Shown one piece after another: positions 25,122-33,261 of a stretch of 64,000 nt of DNA (its first letter is position 1; every line of letters starts with the position of its first letter). Under the pieces are notes generated by a model, which saw only the letters and a program-made list of their open reading frames with translations, ran no database searches and had not been told where the DNA came from. Both the position numbers and the translations under genes were made by a program. Source of the DNA: Mesobacillus subterraneus (GTDB taxonomy: Bacteria > Bacillota > Bacilli > Bacillales > Cytobacillaceae); NCBI RefSeq assembly GCF_003937825.1, contig NZ_RSFW01000017.1, positions 186,001-250,000 on the forward strand, written 5' to 3'.

Positions 25122-25901
25122 TTAGTCTGCAAGCTCTTTTCTTTTAAAGAGGAGGATTGCCATAACAAGAAAGGCAAAGGTGAACAGAGCTGCTAATCCG
25201 GCAGCCGGCCAAATATGCTCCGGCCACTGATTGGTGGTCAGTCTTTCGGATACATATAGCGGAAGCTGCGTCGGACTCCATTCAAGTGCATGTGTAAGCG
25301 ATCCGCCGACCAGATTCAAAACGAAAACTGTTATTAACGTAACCATAGCTGTTGCTCCAGGATGCTTCAAAGCTGCACTGCAAAGAACAACAAGCGTCAG
25401 GACCAGGATTAGCCAAAGTGCATAGGCCCAATAAGCAGCCAGGAAATCGCTAAATGGGAGGAACTCATAAAGAACACCTGTGTAATACCAGCTTGCCAGC
25501 ATTCCCAAAAAAAGTGAGGAACTAATCAAAATAAGTGCACCAGCCCATTTGGAAGTAATGTAAGAAAAATAGGAAACAGGCTTCACAAGTATCAGCTGGA
25601 CAACCCCGCTTTTCCTTTCACCAGACACGATCGCCATTGTAGAGAGAACAATAATCAGGATTCCAATCAACTGGTATTCACTAAGGCTCATGATGAAAAC
25701 CTCTGCTGCAGATGGCTCGGGTATTTGAATGACTGTACCTTCCGGGAGGTCTCCGACTGAGTCAATGATTTGCGGCAAATAATATGATGTGAGAGGGTCA
25801 AGAATACCCAGTAAGATAAAAGTAATCGGTACCCAGACCCATTTATAGTTTCGGGACATTTCGAGAAATTCCTTTTTCAATAAAATAAACCACTGATTCA
25901 T
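25122..25901 (-). CDS. yxlG: ABC-2 type transporter permease, YxlG-like
   Basis: A 259-residue permease with six membrane helices. KSGVVQLILVKPVSYFSYITSKW is the cytoplasmic region typical of ABC-2 permeases. It follows the ATPase gene with a four-base overlap. Together with the two upstream genes it matches, from memory, the yxlEFG part of the B. subtilis sigY operon. The transported substrate is unknown; YxlFG-type pumps have been tied to sigma-Y control and peptide stress. Confidence 0.82.
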   Translation of the reverse strand: MNQWFILLKKEFLEMSRNYKWVWVPITFILLGILDPLTSYYLPQIIDSVGDLPEGTVIQIPEPSAAEVFIMSLSEYQLIGILIIVLSTMAIVSGERKSGVVQLILVKPVSYFSYITSKWAGALILISSSLFLGMLASWYYTGVLYEFLPFSDFLAAYWAYALWLILVLTLVVLCSAALKHPGATAMVTLITVFVLNLVGGSLTHALEWSPTQLPLYVSERLTTNQWPEHIWPAAGLAALFTFAFLVMAILLFKRKELAD

Positions 25902-26806
25902 TTTTGCACCACCTTCATAAATACCTCTTCGAGACTGATCGAACTGATTTCAAATTTATAGAGCGGCCAATTTTCATCCACTGCGCTGTTTAAAATCGAC
26001 ACTTTTGCAGCTTCTAGGTCTCTGACATATAAACTCGCTTTATTTCCTTCATGCTTTATGGAAATGACATCATCATTATTTGCAAACTTTTCCACAAAGT
26101 TTTCGGCACAACCTTTGAAAACAAGGTCAATTTTAGACTGCTGGTATTTTTCCCTGAATTGTTCCATGGTCCCAGATTCAATGATTTCCCCATTATGAAG
26201 GAACAGGATACTTTCACAGACTTCTTCTGCATCATTTAAAATATGAGTGGAGAATAAAACTGTTGCTTCCAGCTTCAGCTTATCAAGCAGTTCAAGTACT
26301 TCCCTTCTCCCTAAAGGATCAAGAGCAGAAACAGGTTCGTCCAGCATGATCAATTTGGGCCTGTGGATTATCGCCTGGGCGATGCCAAGCCGCTGCTTCA
26401 TTCCCCCGGAAAACTTGCCGATCTTCCGGTTTTTTGCATCAGATATACCAACCAGCTCGAGAAGTTCCTCTGTTCGCTCCTTCGCTTCCTTCACACTAAG
26501 TCCCGAAAGCTTGCCAACATATTCGAGAAACTCTCTTGCTGTCATCCATTCATAAAAAACCGGATGCTGCGGAAGGTAACCAATCAATTTCCTGTGGTCA
26601 CCTACTTTCTCCTCTCCTTCAAATTCAATCGTACCTTCCGTTGGATCCAGCAGGCCAGCCAACATTTTCAAGGTGGTTGTTTTACCGGCTCCGTTTGCCC
26701 CGATCAAGGCAACACATTTCCCGGCTTCCAATTCGAAATCAAGCCCTTTGATGACCTTCATTTCTTTGAAATTTTTCACCAGGTTATCTACGCGAACTAA
26801 AGCCAT
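25898..26806 (-). CDS. yxlF: ABC transporter ATP-binding protein, YxlF-like
   Basis: A 302-residue ATPase with Walker A GANGAGKTTTLKML, signature FSGGMKQRLGIAQA and Walker B KLIMLDEPVSALD, followed by the H-loop in LFSTHILND. The C-terminal 80 residues form the extension common in ABC-2 export ATPases. Its start overlaps the stop of the yxlE-like gene by one base and its stop overlaps the permease start by four, so the three form one coupled operon. Confidence 0.9.
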   Translation of the reverse strand: MALVRVDNLVKNFKEMKVIKGLDFELEAGKCVALIGANGAGKTTTLKMLAGLLDPTEGTIEFEGEEKVGDHRKLIGYLPQHPVFYEWMTAREFLEYVGKLSGLSVKEAKERTEELLELVGISDAKNRKIGKFSGGMKQRLGIAQAIIHRPKLIMLDEPVSALDPLGRREVLELLDKLKLEATVLFSTHILNDAEEVCESILFLHNGEIIESGTMEQFREKYQQSKIDLVFKGCAENFVEKFANNDDVISIKHEGNKASLYVRDLEAAKVSILNSAVDENWPLYKFEISSISLEEVFMKVVQK

Positions 26807-27006
26807 CAGTGATTTCTCCTTCCAATCACGAAGTACAGGATGGGCCCGACGATGTTAACGACCAAAATAATAATGGCCCACATCCATTTCGGTCCGTTCG
26901 TTTTATCGTTTTTTATTAAATCAACCAATGCAACAGCCATTAAAATCAACTGAATAATGATCAGTGGTGCAATTAGAGCCCAGTTTACGCTTTCGAGTAA
27001 TTCCAT
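26806..27006 (-). CDS. yxlE: PLDc_N-domain membrane protein, YxlE-like
   Basis: A 66-residue protein of two membrane segments with the PLD nuclease N-terminal domain pattern (VALVDLIKNDKTNGPKWMW, then VVNIVGPILYFVIGRRN). In B. subtilis YxlE is a negative regulator in the sigY operon. Here no sigma factor gene lies upstream. The ATG at 27006 has GGGGG nine bases upstream; another ATG at 27012 is too close to it. Confidence 0.82.
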   Translation of the reverse strand: MELLESVNWALIAPLIIIQLILMAVALVDLIKNDKTNGPKWMWAIIILVVNIVGPILYFVIGRRNH

Positions 27007-27073
27007 TTTCATTTCCCCCTCAATCGTTTTTCAACTGTAAGACGCATGAAGTTCAAATTCGTTCAAAAAAAAT

Positions 27074-27106
27074 AAAAAAATCCGGCAGTTAATTTTGCCG
27101 GATTTT
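27074..27106 (-). terminator. Terminator of the DUF4870 gene
   Basis: Stem AAATCCGGCA/TGCCGGATTT, then T7 on the minus strand. Confidence 0.85.
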
Positions 27107-27148
27107 TCCCCAATAGAACTTCAGACCATATTTTCCGTTAATGTCTTC

Positions 27149-27469
27149 TTAAAGAATCCTGAAAATGAAAGGAATGCGGTATTCCTGACCTTCGTATGCC
27201 TTAATCGCTCCAACGATGGTAAAGACCATCGCCAGAATCCCAATCACCCATAGCATGAAAATCCCAACCAACAGGATCACAAGGATTCCACTTACAATTC
27301 CATACACAGTGTAAGAAATAAAAAAGTTCATATACTCTCTGCCATGGTAATCCACATAGCTGGAATCATCTTTCTTCAGAAGCCAGATAATCAATGGCCC
27401 CAAAAAAGCTGTAAAAAAGCTTATCACATATATGCCTGCAGCAATCAGCCGTTCATCATTTTTTGGCAT
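27149..27469 (-). CDS. DUF4870 (Tic20-like) membrane protein
   Basis: A 106-residue protein with three to four membrane segments. It has the DUF4870 signature LGPLIIWLLKKDDSSYVDYHGREYMNF at residues about 22-48 and ends QEYRIPFIFRIL. It is common in Firmicutes next to yxlE-like genes; its function is unknown. GGAGGG lies about seven bases ahead of the ATG. It has its own terminator and so is a separate unit from the yxl-like operon downstream. Confidence 0.85.
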   Translation of the reverse strand: MPKNDERLIAAGIYVISFFTAFLGPLIIWLLKKDDSSYVDYHGREYMNFFISYTVYGIVSGILVILLVGIFMLWVIGILAMVFTIVGAIKAYEGQEYRIPFIFRIL

Positions 27470-27714
27470 CGTTTTTTCCCTCCAAACATCTTATATTTAA
27501 ATTTACGGAAAAGCATTGAAAAAGTTTCGTTTTTGTTTAGATTTTTCATTATAATATTTCTTAAACGCAAGTTAGAAGTAGTGTCAAATCAAGCTAATGT
27601 CGATAAGATATTAATATCTTTTATATAGGCTCATTTTTTGCCTAAAGAAAATAAGGGTATTACCTTTCTCTCCGTTATGGAGGCAGAAAATTTCGAGGCA
27701 GGATAGGATGGACC

Positions 27715-28839
27715 ATGAACAGAATTTTATTGAAGAATGCATATATACTACCAATTACGTCTGAACCAAAGGCCCATTGTGATGTGCTAATCAGCGAGGG
27801 TAAAATTAGCAAAATTGAACCTAATATTGCAGTTGCAGCAGGTGACAAGGTGATTGATTGCTCCAATGGCTATTTGCTTCCTGGATTCATTGATGTCCAT
27901 ACGCATCTTGGACTTTACGATGAAGGCACTGGTTGGGCTGGAAATGACGCAAACGAAACGATCGAACCCATGAGCCCCCATGTACGGGCAATCGATGGAG
28001 TGTATCCGCTCGACCCGGCATTCAGTGATGCCCTCAAGTATGGCATTACTACAGCACACGTAATGCCTGGCAGTGCAAATGTCATCGGCGGCACAACTTC
28101 AGTGATAAAAACAGCAGGCAAAAATATAAAAAACATGATCATTCAAGAAACTGCTGGACTCAAAATAGCTCTGGGCGAGAATCCCAAGCGCATCCATAGT
28201 ATGGGAAACAAGGATTCCATAACAAGGATGGGCATCATGGGCATGCTGAGGGAGGCATTTTACGAAGCCATGAATTCGGAAAATCCGGAATCCCTGAGGG
28301 TTCAGCCCATTCTTAAAGCATTGAACAGGGAAATTCCCGTCAGGATTCATGCTCATCGGGCGGATGATATTATGTCAGCGATCAGGTTTGCGGAAGAATT
28401 CAATCTTGATTTACGAATTGAACATTGTACGGAAGGCCACCTGATTGCCGATGAACTGGCCGGCATGAATTTGAAAGTTTCGGTAGGTCCAACTCTCACG
28501 CGACGCTCAAAAGTAGAACTTAAGAACAAAAGCTGGAAAACCTATCAGGAATTGACCGATCATGGTGTCGAAGTGTCGGTTACGACTGACCACCCGTACA
28601 CACCTATCCAGTATCTGAACCTGTGTGCATCAATTGCTGTCAGAGAGGGTTTATCCGAGCAGAAAGCGCTTGAGGGAATCACCATTCTGCCGGCCAGGAA
28701 CTTGCGGGTCGAGGATCAGGTAGGCAGCATTGAGCCTGGAAAGGATGCCGATCTGGTCCTATGGAGCCAGCATCCTTTCCACTATAATGCCAAACCATAC
28801 TGGACCATGATTAATGGAGAAATCGTCTATCGAAATTAG
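27715..28839 (+). CDS. Amidohydrolase, imidazolonepropionase-like
   Basis: A 374-residue metal-dependent hydrolase of the amidohydrolase superfamily. It has the metal motif GFIDVHTHLG near residue 60, IRIHAHRADD near residue 210, IEHCTEGH near 240 and the catalytic Asp in VTTDHPYTP near 290. It resembles HutI-like amidohydrolases that open rings or cleave small amides, but the histidine genes are absent, so the substrate is open. GGATAGGA lies upstream of the ATG. Confidence 0.85.
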   Translation: MNRILLKNAYILPITSEPKAHCDVLISEGKISKIEPNIAVAAGDKVIDCSNGYLLPGFIDVHTHLGLYDEGTGWAGNDANETIEPMSPHVRAIDGVYPLDPAFSDALKYGITTAHVMPGSANVIGGTTSVIKTAGKNIKNMIIQETAGLKIALGENPKRIHSMGNKDSITRMGIMGMLREAFYEAMNSENPESLRVQPILKALNREIPVRIHAHRADDIMSAIRFAEEFNLDLRIEHCTEGHLIADELAGMNLKVSVGPTLTRRSKVELKNKSWKTYQELTDHGVEVSVTTDHPYTPIQYLNLCASIAVREGLSEQKALEGITILPARNLRVEDQVGSIEPGKDADLVLWSQHPFHYNAKPYWTMINGEIVYRN

Positions 28840-28871
28840 TCGAAAGGCGTGTTGGATTTTGGCAAAAAAAC

Positions 28872-28908
28872 ACAGAAAAAAAGGGTGAAAAACCTATTTT
28901 CTTTTTTT
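28872..28908 (+). terminator. Weak terminator-like hairpin after the amidohydrolase
   Basis: AGAAAAAAAGGGT and ACCTATTTTCT can pair around GAAAA, followed by TTTTTTT. The stem is A/T-rich and imperfect. Confidence 0.4.
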
Positions 28909-28975
28909 AAATTATCCTGTAATATACTCTTTGGAAATAAAATTTAAAATTTAATAGATTAAAGTGATTAGGGAA

Positions 28976-29119
28976 GGCAAATGGTGCGCCACCAGTATCC
29001 TGGTTCTAGTGGGTTCGATTCCCACCCCGAAATTTTTTAGCAACTTACAAAAAATTTCGAGGGTGGCCGTGTTGTTACATTCGCACGGGATAGGACTGCC
29101 CTGTATGGAGGGATACAAA
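28976..29119 (+). promoter_or_regulatory. Structured leader of the acetyltransferase gene, possible riboregulator
   Basis: The leader holds stacked hairpins: GGTGCGCCACC (28983-28993), CCAGTATCCTGG (28992-29003), and GTGGGTTCGATTCCCAC (29009-29025), whose loop is exactly a tRNA T-loop. The 3' arm of the last overlaps a 17-bp stem (29022-29038 with 29049-29066), so the two exclude each other. Further on CCCT-GTATGG-AGGG (29099-29112) hides the ribosome site, and ACGGG (29085-29089) could pair with CCTGT (29100-29104) to free it. This looks like a switch; the ligand is unknown. Confidence 0.5.
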
Positions 29120-29680
29120 ATGCTCAAGAAACGCGATCTGCATGATTGCCATGAGTTATTTGAGTTAATGGTGCACCCGGATGTCTTCCCTTTTGTGCGC
29201 CAAAAGGCAAATTCATACGACGAGTTCGTATTTATGACAAAGCAAACGATTGAAGCGGAAGAACGAGGAGAGCTGATTTCCCGCACCATCCTTGATGAAT
29301 GGGGATCTCCGATTGGCACCATCAATCTTTTTGATATCCAGGAAGGCGCCGGCTTCCTGGGGACCTGGCTTGGTAAGCCATATCACGGCAAGGGCTATAA
29401 CAATATTGCAAAAGATGCATTTTTTCAGGAGTTATTCTATGAACTTGGACTTGAAACCATCTTCATGCGTATCCGTAAAGTGAATACCCGTTCCATCAAG
29501 GCTGCAGAGAAACTTCCATATGTTGTTAAAGCGAATGAAACTCGGAAAAACATTTATGATCAGTTGAATGCAAACGGAGAAGTATACGATCTATACGAAA
29601 TCCCTAAGGACCAATATACACTTTACCTCAAGAGAAATGGAGCCCACGAAGAAGAAGCGGTTCAGTTGCTGGAAGCATAA
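29120..29680 (+). CDS. GNAT-family N-acetyltransferase, RimJ/RimL-like
   Basis: A 186-residue acetyltransferase with the RimL-type order: MLKKRDLHDCHELFELMVHP at the start, LGTWLGKPYHGKGYN (acetyl-CoA loop) near residue 88, and IRKVNTRSIKAAEKL near 125. It would acetylate an amino group of a protein or small molecule. The ATG at 29120 has GGAGGG seven bases upstream. A longer in-frame extension to 28964 runs through the structured leader and is not coding. Confidence 0.83.
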   Translation: MLKKRDLHDCHELFELMVHPDVFPFVRQKANSYDEFVFMTKQTIEAEERGELISRTILDEWGSPIGTINLFDIQEGAGFLGTWLGKPYHGKGYNNIAKDAFFQELFYELGLETIFMRIRKVNTRSIKAAEKLPYVVKANETRKNIYDQLNANGEVYDLYEIPKDQYTLYLKRNGAHEEEAVQLLEA

Positions 29681-29693
29681 TCGCCTGCATGTA

Positions 29694-29723
29694 AAAACGC
29701 CCTGTTAATAAGCAGGGCGTTTT
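29694..29723. terminator. Bidirectional terminator
   Basis: Perfect stem AAAACGCCCTG/CAGGGCGTTTT with an eight-base loop between convergent genes. Confidence 0.9.
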
Positions 29724-29888
29724 CTAATTCAATGGATCCTGACCCTTTGGCTCCTCCCTGTCGGACAAAGCCGCTTCCGATAGAAAAACTTCGAGTTCAG
29801 CGTCAGTCAAGGTTTCATATCGTCCGTCCTCAAAGAAAACCTGAGTCTGGTTTGGATTGATCCTATCCATGTTGAAGCCAATTCCCAT
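29724..29888 (-). CDS. Hypothetical small protein (54 residues)
   Basis: A 54-residue acidic protein starting MGIGFNMDRINPNQTQVFFE and ending EEPKGQDPLN. I do not recognise the family; it has no membrane segment. GAGGTGA lies seven bases ahead of the ATG at 29888, a strong reason to believe it is translated. A longer frame to 29918 has no site. Confidence 0.6.
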   Translation of the reverse strand: MGIGFNMDRINPNQTQVFFEDGRYETLTDAELEVFLSEAALSDREEPKGQDPLN

Positions 29889-30092
29889 TGCTATCACCTC
29901 GCAAAAAAATAAACACAATCATAGAAATAGTTAGATAATTTGAACCACCTGAGTTTTTATTGCTATTAGCTTTCCCAGCAGGATTTCAGTTATTCAGGAA
30001 ATGAGTCATCTTTTTTTCTTATGGCTTAATAATTACTTTACATAACATTATTATGATTAATTAATATTCCTGGAAAATTAATTTTCGAGCAT

Positions 30093-30117
30093 AAAAAAAC
30101 GCCACGTTTCTGGCGTT
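30093..30117 (-). terminator. Terminator of the SDR gene
   Basis: Stem AACGCCA/TGGCGTT with an ACGTTTC-type loop, then TTTTTT on the minus strand. Confidence 0.85.
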
Positions 30118-30126
30118 TCTGCTGGT

Positions 30127-30903
30127 TTATTGGTCCCGGAATATTTTTCCCAGAACATCTTTGCCACCTGTTACGGGTATGATGCTTCCCGTAATAAAGC
30201 TGGACTCTTCTTTTGCCAGAAAACTTACGACTCTTGAAATGTCCTCTCCCGTCCCCGGTCTCCCCACTGGCACTGAGGGGTCTTCGGCATTTAACGATTC
30301 GATGATGGCTTTTTCCTTCCACTCGCCAATAATATCACCCGGGCAAACCATATTTGCGGTAATTCCATTTTCAGCCTCTTCCAATGCAAGTGTCTTTGTC
30401 AGCGAAGCCAATCCGGATTTGGCTGCCGCGAATGCTGATCTGTATATCCACCCTGGGGCGGACTCAACACGGTCAAAACCGATCGTAATGATTCGGCCCC
30501 ACTCCCGTTCCCTCATGGATGGAATGATCAAGTTTGATAAATAGAAAACAGCGTTCAAGTTCCCATTAACAAGATAATCCCATTCATCAACACTGTAATC
30601 TGCCATTTTTTTACGTTCAGAAATATAAGGTCCTGCATTATGGACAACTATATCAATAGCGGAAAACTCCCTTATACCCTCGGAGACAATTCTTTCACAA
30701 TCCTCGTATTTAGTGATATCCCCTTGTACACAAATATTTTTTGTTTTATAGTGATTCGTCAGGTATTCGGCCAGTTCCTCTGCCTCAGTCCTGCTATTCC
30801 GGTAATTGATGATTATATTGATTCCTTCGGCTGCAAGCTGCAGTGCTGTTCGCCGTCCTATCCCGGTAGCACCTCCGGTAATTAAAGCAGTTCTAATTTC
30901 CAC
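30127..30903 (-). CDS. Short-chain dehydrogenase/reductase (SDR)
   Basis: A 258-residue classical SDR. It has the cofactor loop TGGATGIGRRTA near residue 10, HNAGPY near 88, a catalytic region with RSAFAAAKSG (where the usual YxxxK is replaced by FxxxK) and the end SSFITGSIIPVTGG. The YxxxK change to Phe near residue 158 could lower activity. The reaction is unknown; FabG-like and sugar reductases are possible. Confidence 0.84.
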   Translation of the reverse strand: MEIRTALITGGATGIGRRTALQLAAEGINIIINYRNSRTEAEELAEYLTNHYKTKNICVQGDITKYEDCERIVSEGIREFSAIDIVVHNAGPYISERKKMADYSVDEWDYLVNGNLNAVFYLSNLIIPSMREREWGRIITIGFDRVESAPGWIYRSAFAAAKSGLASLTKTLALEEAENGITANMVCPGDIIGEWKEKAIIESLNAEDPSVPVGRPGTGEDISRVVSFLAKEESSFITGSIIPVTGGKDVLGKIFRDQ

Positions 30904-31120
30904 AACCTGTACCCCTTATCTTCTTTAGATTACTTACCACTATACTAAAAAGAAGCCAGAGGTTTTGCAACTTTTAGTGTTGCTCCGATCGCAAGATAAA
31001 ATCCTTTAAGACTGGAAACGTCCTCTCCATAAAAACAGAGTTTCTCAAATTAACCGTTGGGCGGGCTCCTGCATAGGATATCAATATCGATGATGGTCAG
31101 CTGGAAAGGCGGGAGTTGAA

Positions 31121-31590
31121 TTGTTTCCTTGGAATCTATTGCCGTTCGATCGGAACACACAAAAAAATTTCTGGAAATGAAGCCGGAAGAAATTGAGAAA
31201 TATGTACAGCAAATGATGGGCAAGATGCTTCAGCCAAATATGAAGGGCATGCTTAAGCCTGAAGAGTGGCTTAAAGATATACAACATCAAAACATGAATG
31301 AACCACAGAAGCCATCGAACACCCTTGGAGCTGAGATGTTTGAAACACATGATTATGTTTTTGTGAGGATTCCCCTGAAAGACGAGACACACCTCAAGCA
31401 AATGAAGCTTTTTTACACAACCAATCAGGTAATCATTGAGCATTTACCCGAACTCTCTGACAAACACACGCTGATTTTACCGGCTACGGTAAAAAGAAAA
31501 GGTGCTTCGGCAACCCACAGGGACTATGTGCTAGAGCTCCGGTTCCCGAAGATAACTGATTTACATTATTCCGAAATTGATATTTCCTAA
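31121..31590 (+). CDS. gerT: Hsp20-like spore protein, GerT-like, with a -1 frameshift
   Basis: The true start is probably TTG at 31121 behind GGGAG (five bases). It encodes MFPWNLLPFDRNTQK, a GerT-like beginning, but runs to a stop after 20 codons. The frame that starts at 31129 carries the rest (KFLEMKPEEIEKYVQQMMG ... ) with an alpha-crystallin-type C-terminal half. One extra base in the A7 run at 31161-31167 would join them into one 157-residue protein. GerT-like proteins are spore-coat germination factors. It is either an inactivated gene or an assembly error. Confidence 0.6.
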
Positions 31591-31605
31591 TCCTTTGCAC
31601 ATGAT

Positions 31606-31635
31606 AAAAAGAACAGCCTGAAAAAGGCTGTTCTT
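31606..31635 (-). terminator. Terminator of the CAP-domain gene
   Basis: Stem AAGAACAGCCT/AGGCTGTTCTT with a five-base loop, then TTTTT on the minus strand. Confidence 0.85.
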
Positions 31636-31646
31636 CAATCAAAGAA

Positions 31647-32381
31647 TTATTTGCCGATGAACATTTGTGTCCAGTAGTTACCTGTCGCAACATGCCCTAC
31701 ACCAATATGTGTGTAGTTTGAGCTTAGAATGTTCTTGCGGTGCCCTTCACTGTTCATCCATGCCTTTACTACTTCTTCAGGTGTACGCTGTCCCATAGCG
31801 ATATTTTCGCCAGCAGAACGATATTGGATGCCGAACTTCTTCATCATATCAAAAGGTGAGCCGTAAGTTGGGCTTGTATGGCTGAAGTAGTTTTTGCTTT
31901 GCATGTCACGTGATTTTTCTCTCGCTACCTTGCTCAGTTCTGTATCAAGCGCAAGTGGCTTTAAGCCACTCTTTGCTCTTTCCTGATTTGTAAGGTCTAC
32001 AACCTTTTGTTCATAAGCACTTACAGCTGAAGAAACAGGAGCTTTTGCAGTCTCTTGTGCTGGAGCTGGTGCCGGTGCTGGTGCCGGTGCTGGAGCTGGT
32101 GCTTTAGTTTGAGTTTGAGTTGGTGCTGGTGCTGGTGCTTTAGCCGGCTCTTGTGCAGGAGCTTTTGGCTGCTGCTGAGTTGGCTGAGCTTGTTTCCATG
32201 AGAATTGGTAGTTCTTAAAGTATTTTTGTAGGATAGTATTGATTTGCTCGTTGCTTAAATTACCATTTTGATAATAGTAAACTTTTGTTTCAATAGTGGA
32301 CGCATCTGCTTTATCCATACCAGGATTTGCTGCAAATAAGGCTGCAGCAGCCGCAATTGATAGGATCATTTTATTCTTCAT
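31647..32381 (-). CDS. Secreted CAP-domain protein, YkwD-like
   Basis: A 244-residue exported protein. It has a signal peptide (residues 1 to about 27), a short domain, a Pro-Ala linker with repeated PAPA units (about 73-115), and a C-terminal CAP/SCP domain from about residue 125. The CAP motifs are LTNQERAKSGLKPL, YFSHTSPTYGSPF, SAGENIAMG and GHRKNILSSNYTHIGVG. CAP proteins of this YkwD type occur on Bacillus cells and spores; activity is not established. Low-complexity repeats in the linker may vary in length. Confidence 0.9.
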   Translation of the reverse strand: MKNKMILSIAAAAALFAANPGMDKADASTIETKVYYYQNGNLSNEQINTILQKYFKNYQFSWKQAQPTQQQPKAPAQEPAKAPAPAPTQTQTKAPAPAPAPAPAPAPAQETAKAPVSSAVSAYEQKVVDLTNQERAKSGLKPLALDTELSKVAREKSRDMQSKNYFSHTSPTYGSPFDMMKKFGIQYRSAGENIAMGQRTPEEVVKAWMNSEGHRKNILSSNYTHIGVGHVATGNYWTQMFIGK

Positions 32382-32665
32382 TCTCGAATTCCTCCCGAAA
32401 ATTTATTTTGTCTCTCTCTTGCATACTAATGATATCACGGCTTTTTTGTAATAAACCTGGTTTATAATGGGAAAACTATTATTCTCTTAATAATTTTAAT
32501 TGCTAAATATTTCCCTGCACTGTAAATGTCTGTTTTTAAAAGGCTTTCAACGGTTATTTGAGTCATTTTCGAAGGTTCTATAATTTTCTAGAAATTTATG
32601 CTGGCAGCCAACTATGCCAGAATTTCGCAAAAACTGTGTGTTGACAGCTTTATTTTCAGAACCTC

Positions 32666-32715
32666 TTTGTTACATTTTTTTCGTCAATATGACAAAAAGC
32701 CTATAATGTAACAAA
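32666..32715. repeat. 11-bp inverted repeat TTTGTTACATT/AATGTAACAAA
   Basis: Two perfect 11-base arms separated by 28 bases, some 290 bases upstream of the CAP gene. The AATGTAACA core may be a regulator site. No known operator was recognised. Confidence 0.65.
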
Positions 32716-32724
32716 CTGAACCAA

Positions 32725-32750
32725 AGAAAAAAAGCGGCATTCACCGCTTT
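32725..32750 (-). terminator. Terminator of the kinase operon
   Basis: Stem AAAGCGG/CCGCTTT on the minus strand, then TTTTTTT. Confidence 0.8.
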
Positions 32751-32764
32751 ATCTTTTTACTACA

Positions 32765-33238
32765 TTAGTGGCCATTATGTCCGTCTTCAGATTCTTCCTC
32801 TTTATGCTCCATGTCCTCCAAATCCGAAGCCGCCCCTTCTTCTTGTTCACTTGGAGCACCGACAACAAATTCAATTTTCGGCATGTTATGCATGCTGCGT
32901 GCCGTTACATGAGAGATAATATAATAGGTTCCTTCTCGGTCAAAAGACTTTTTTAACACATACAGCCCATTTTCACTATGTTCTACCAAGATCTTTTCAT
33001 GCTCTTCATCATGGGCCCGCCAAATCTCGAATTTAACCTCATCAGCATCTTCTACTTCTTCTGTGCCATAGGTGATTTTAGCCTCGAACGTTATTTCTTC
33101 ATTGACGTCAGCCTTCTCAGGATTTGCGGCTAGTTCCACTTCCAAAAACTGTGGCTCTTCATCAAGTTCTGGCTGTGAGCACGCAACAAGCACTGTGCCA
33201 GCGATCATGATCATTAATAATAATAAGAGTTTTTTCAT
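32765..33238 (-). CDS. FixH/YtkA-like lipoprotein with histidine-rich tail
   Basis: A 157-residue lipoprotein. The signal ends in the lipobox LVAC (Cys20). The middle domain (EVELAANPEKADVNEEITFEAKI ...) fits the YtkA/FixH-like Ig fold, and the C-terminus is Glu- and His-rich (EDGHNGH), suggesting metal binding. It is the last gene of a four-gene operon with a lipoprotein, response regulator and sensor kinase, and sits 23 bases after the kinase. A role in copper or cytochrome assembly is only a guess. Confidence 0.8.
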   Translation of the reverse strand: MKKLLLLLMIMIAGTVLVACSQPELDEEPQFLEVELAANPEKADVNEEITFEAKITYGTEEVEDADEVKFEIWRAHDEEHEKILVEHSENGLYVLKKSFDREGTYYIISHVTARSMHNMPKIEFVVGAPSEQEEGAASDLEDMEHKEEESEDGHNGH

Positions 33239-33261
33239 TCTTTTACTCCTTACTTATATTC

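Larger units (their letters stand above)
32382..32764. other. 383-base intergenic region upstream of the CAP gene
   Basis: No gene is seen. It holds the CAP gene promoter region and, at 32666-32676 and 32705-32715, an 11-bp inverted repeat TTTGTTACATT/AATGTAACAAA. The terminator of the FixH-like gene lies at 32725-32750. Confidence 0.6.

Noticed and set aside
29049-29090. GGGTGG motif in the acetyltransferase leader, as in a T-box
   Set aside because: The rest of the T-box core (ACCGCG) and a specifier stem are missing.
28964-29119. In-frame N-terminal extension of the acetyltransferase
   Set aside because: It runs through paired hairpins, lacks a ribosome site, and the ATG at 29120 has GGAGGG at seven bases and matches the family start.
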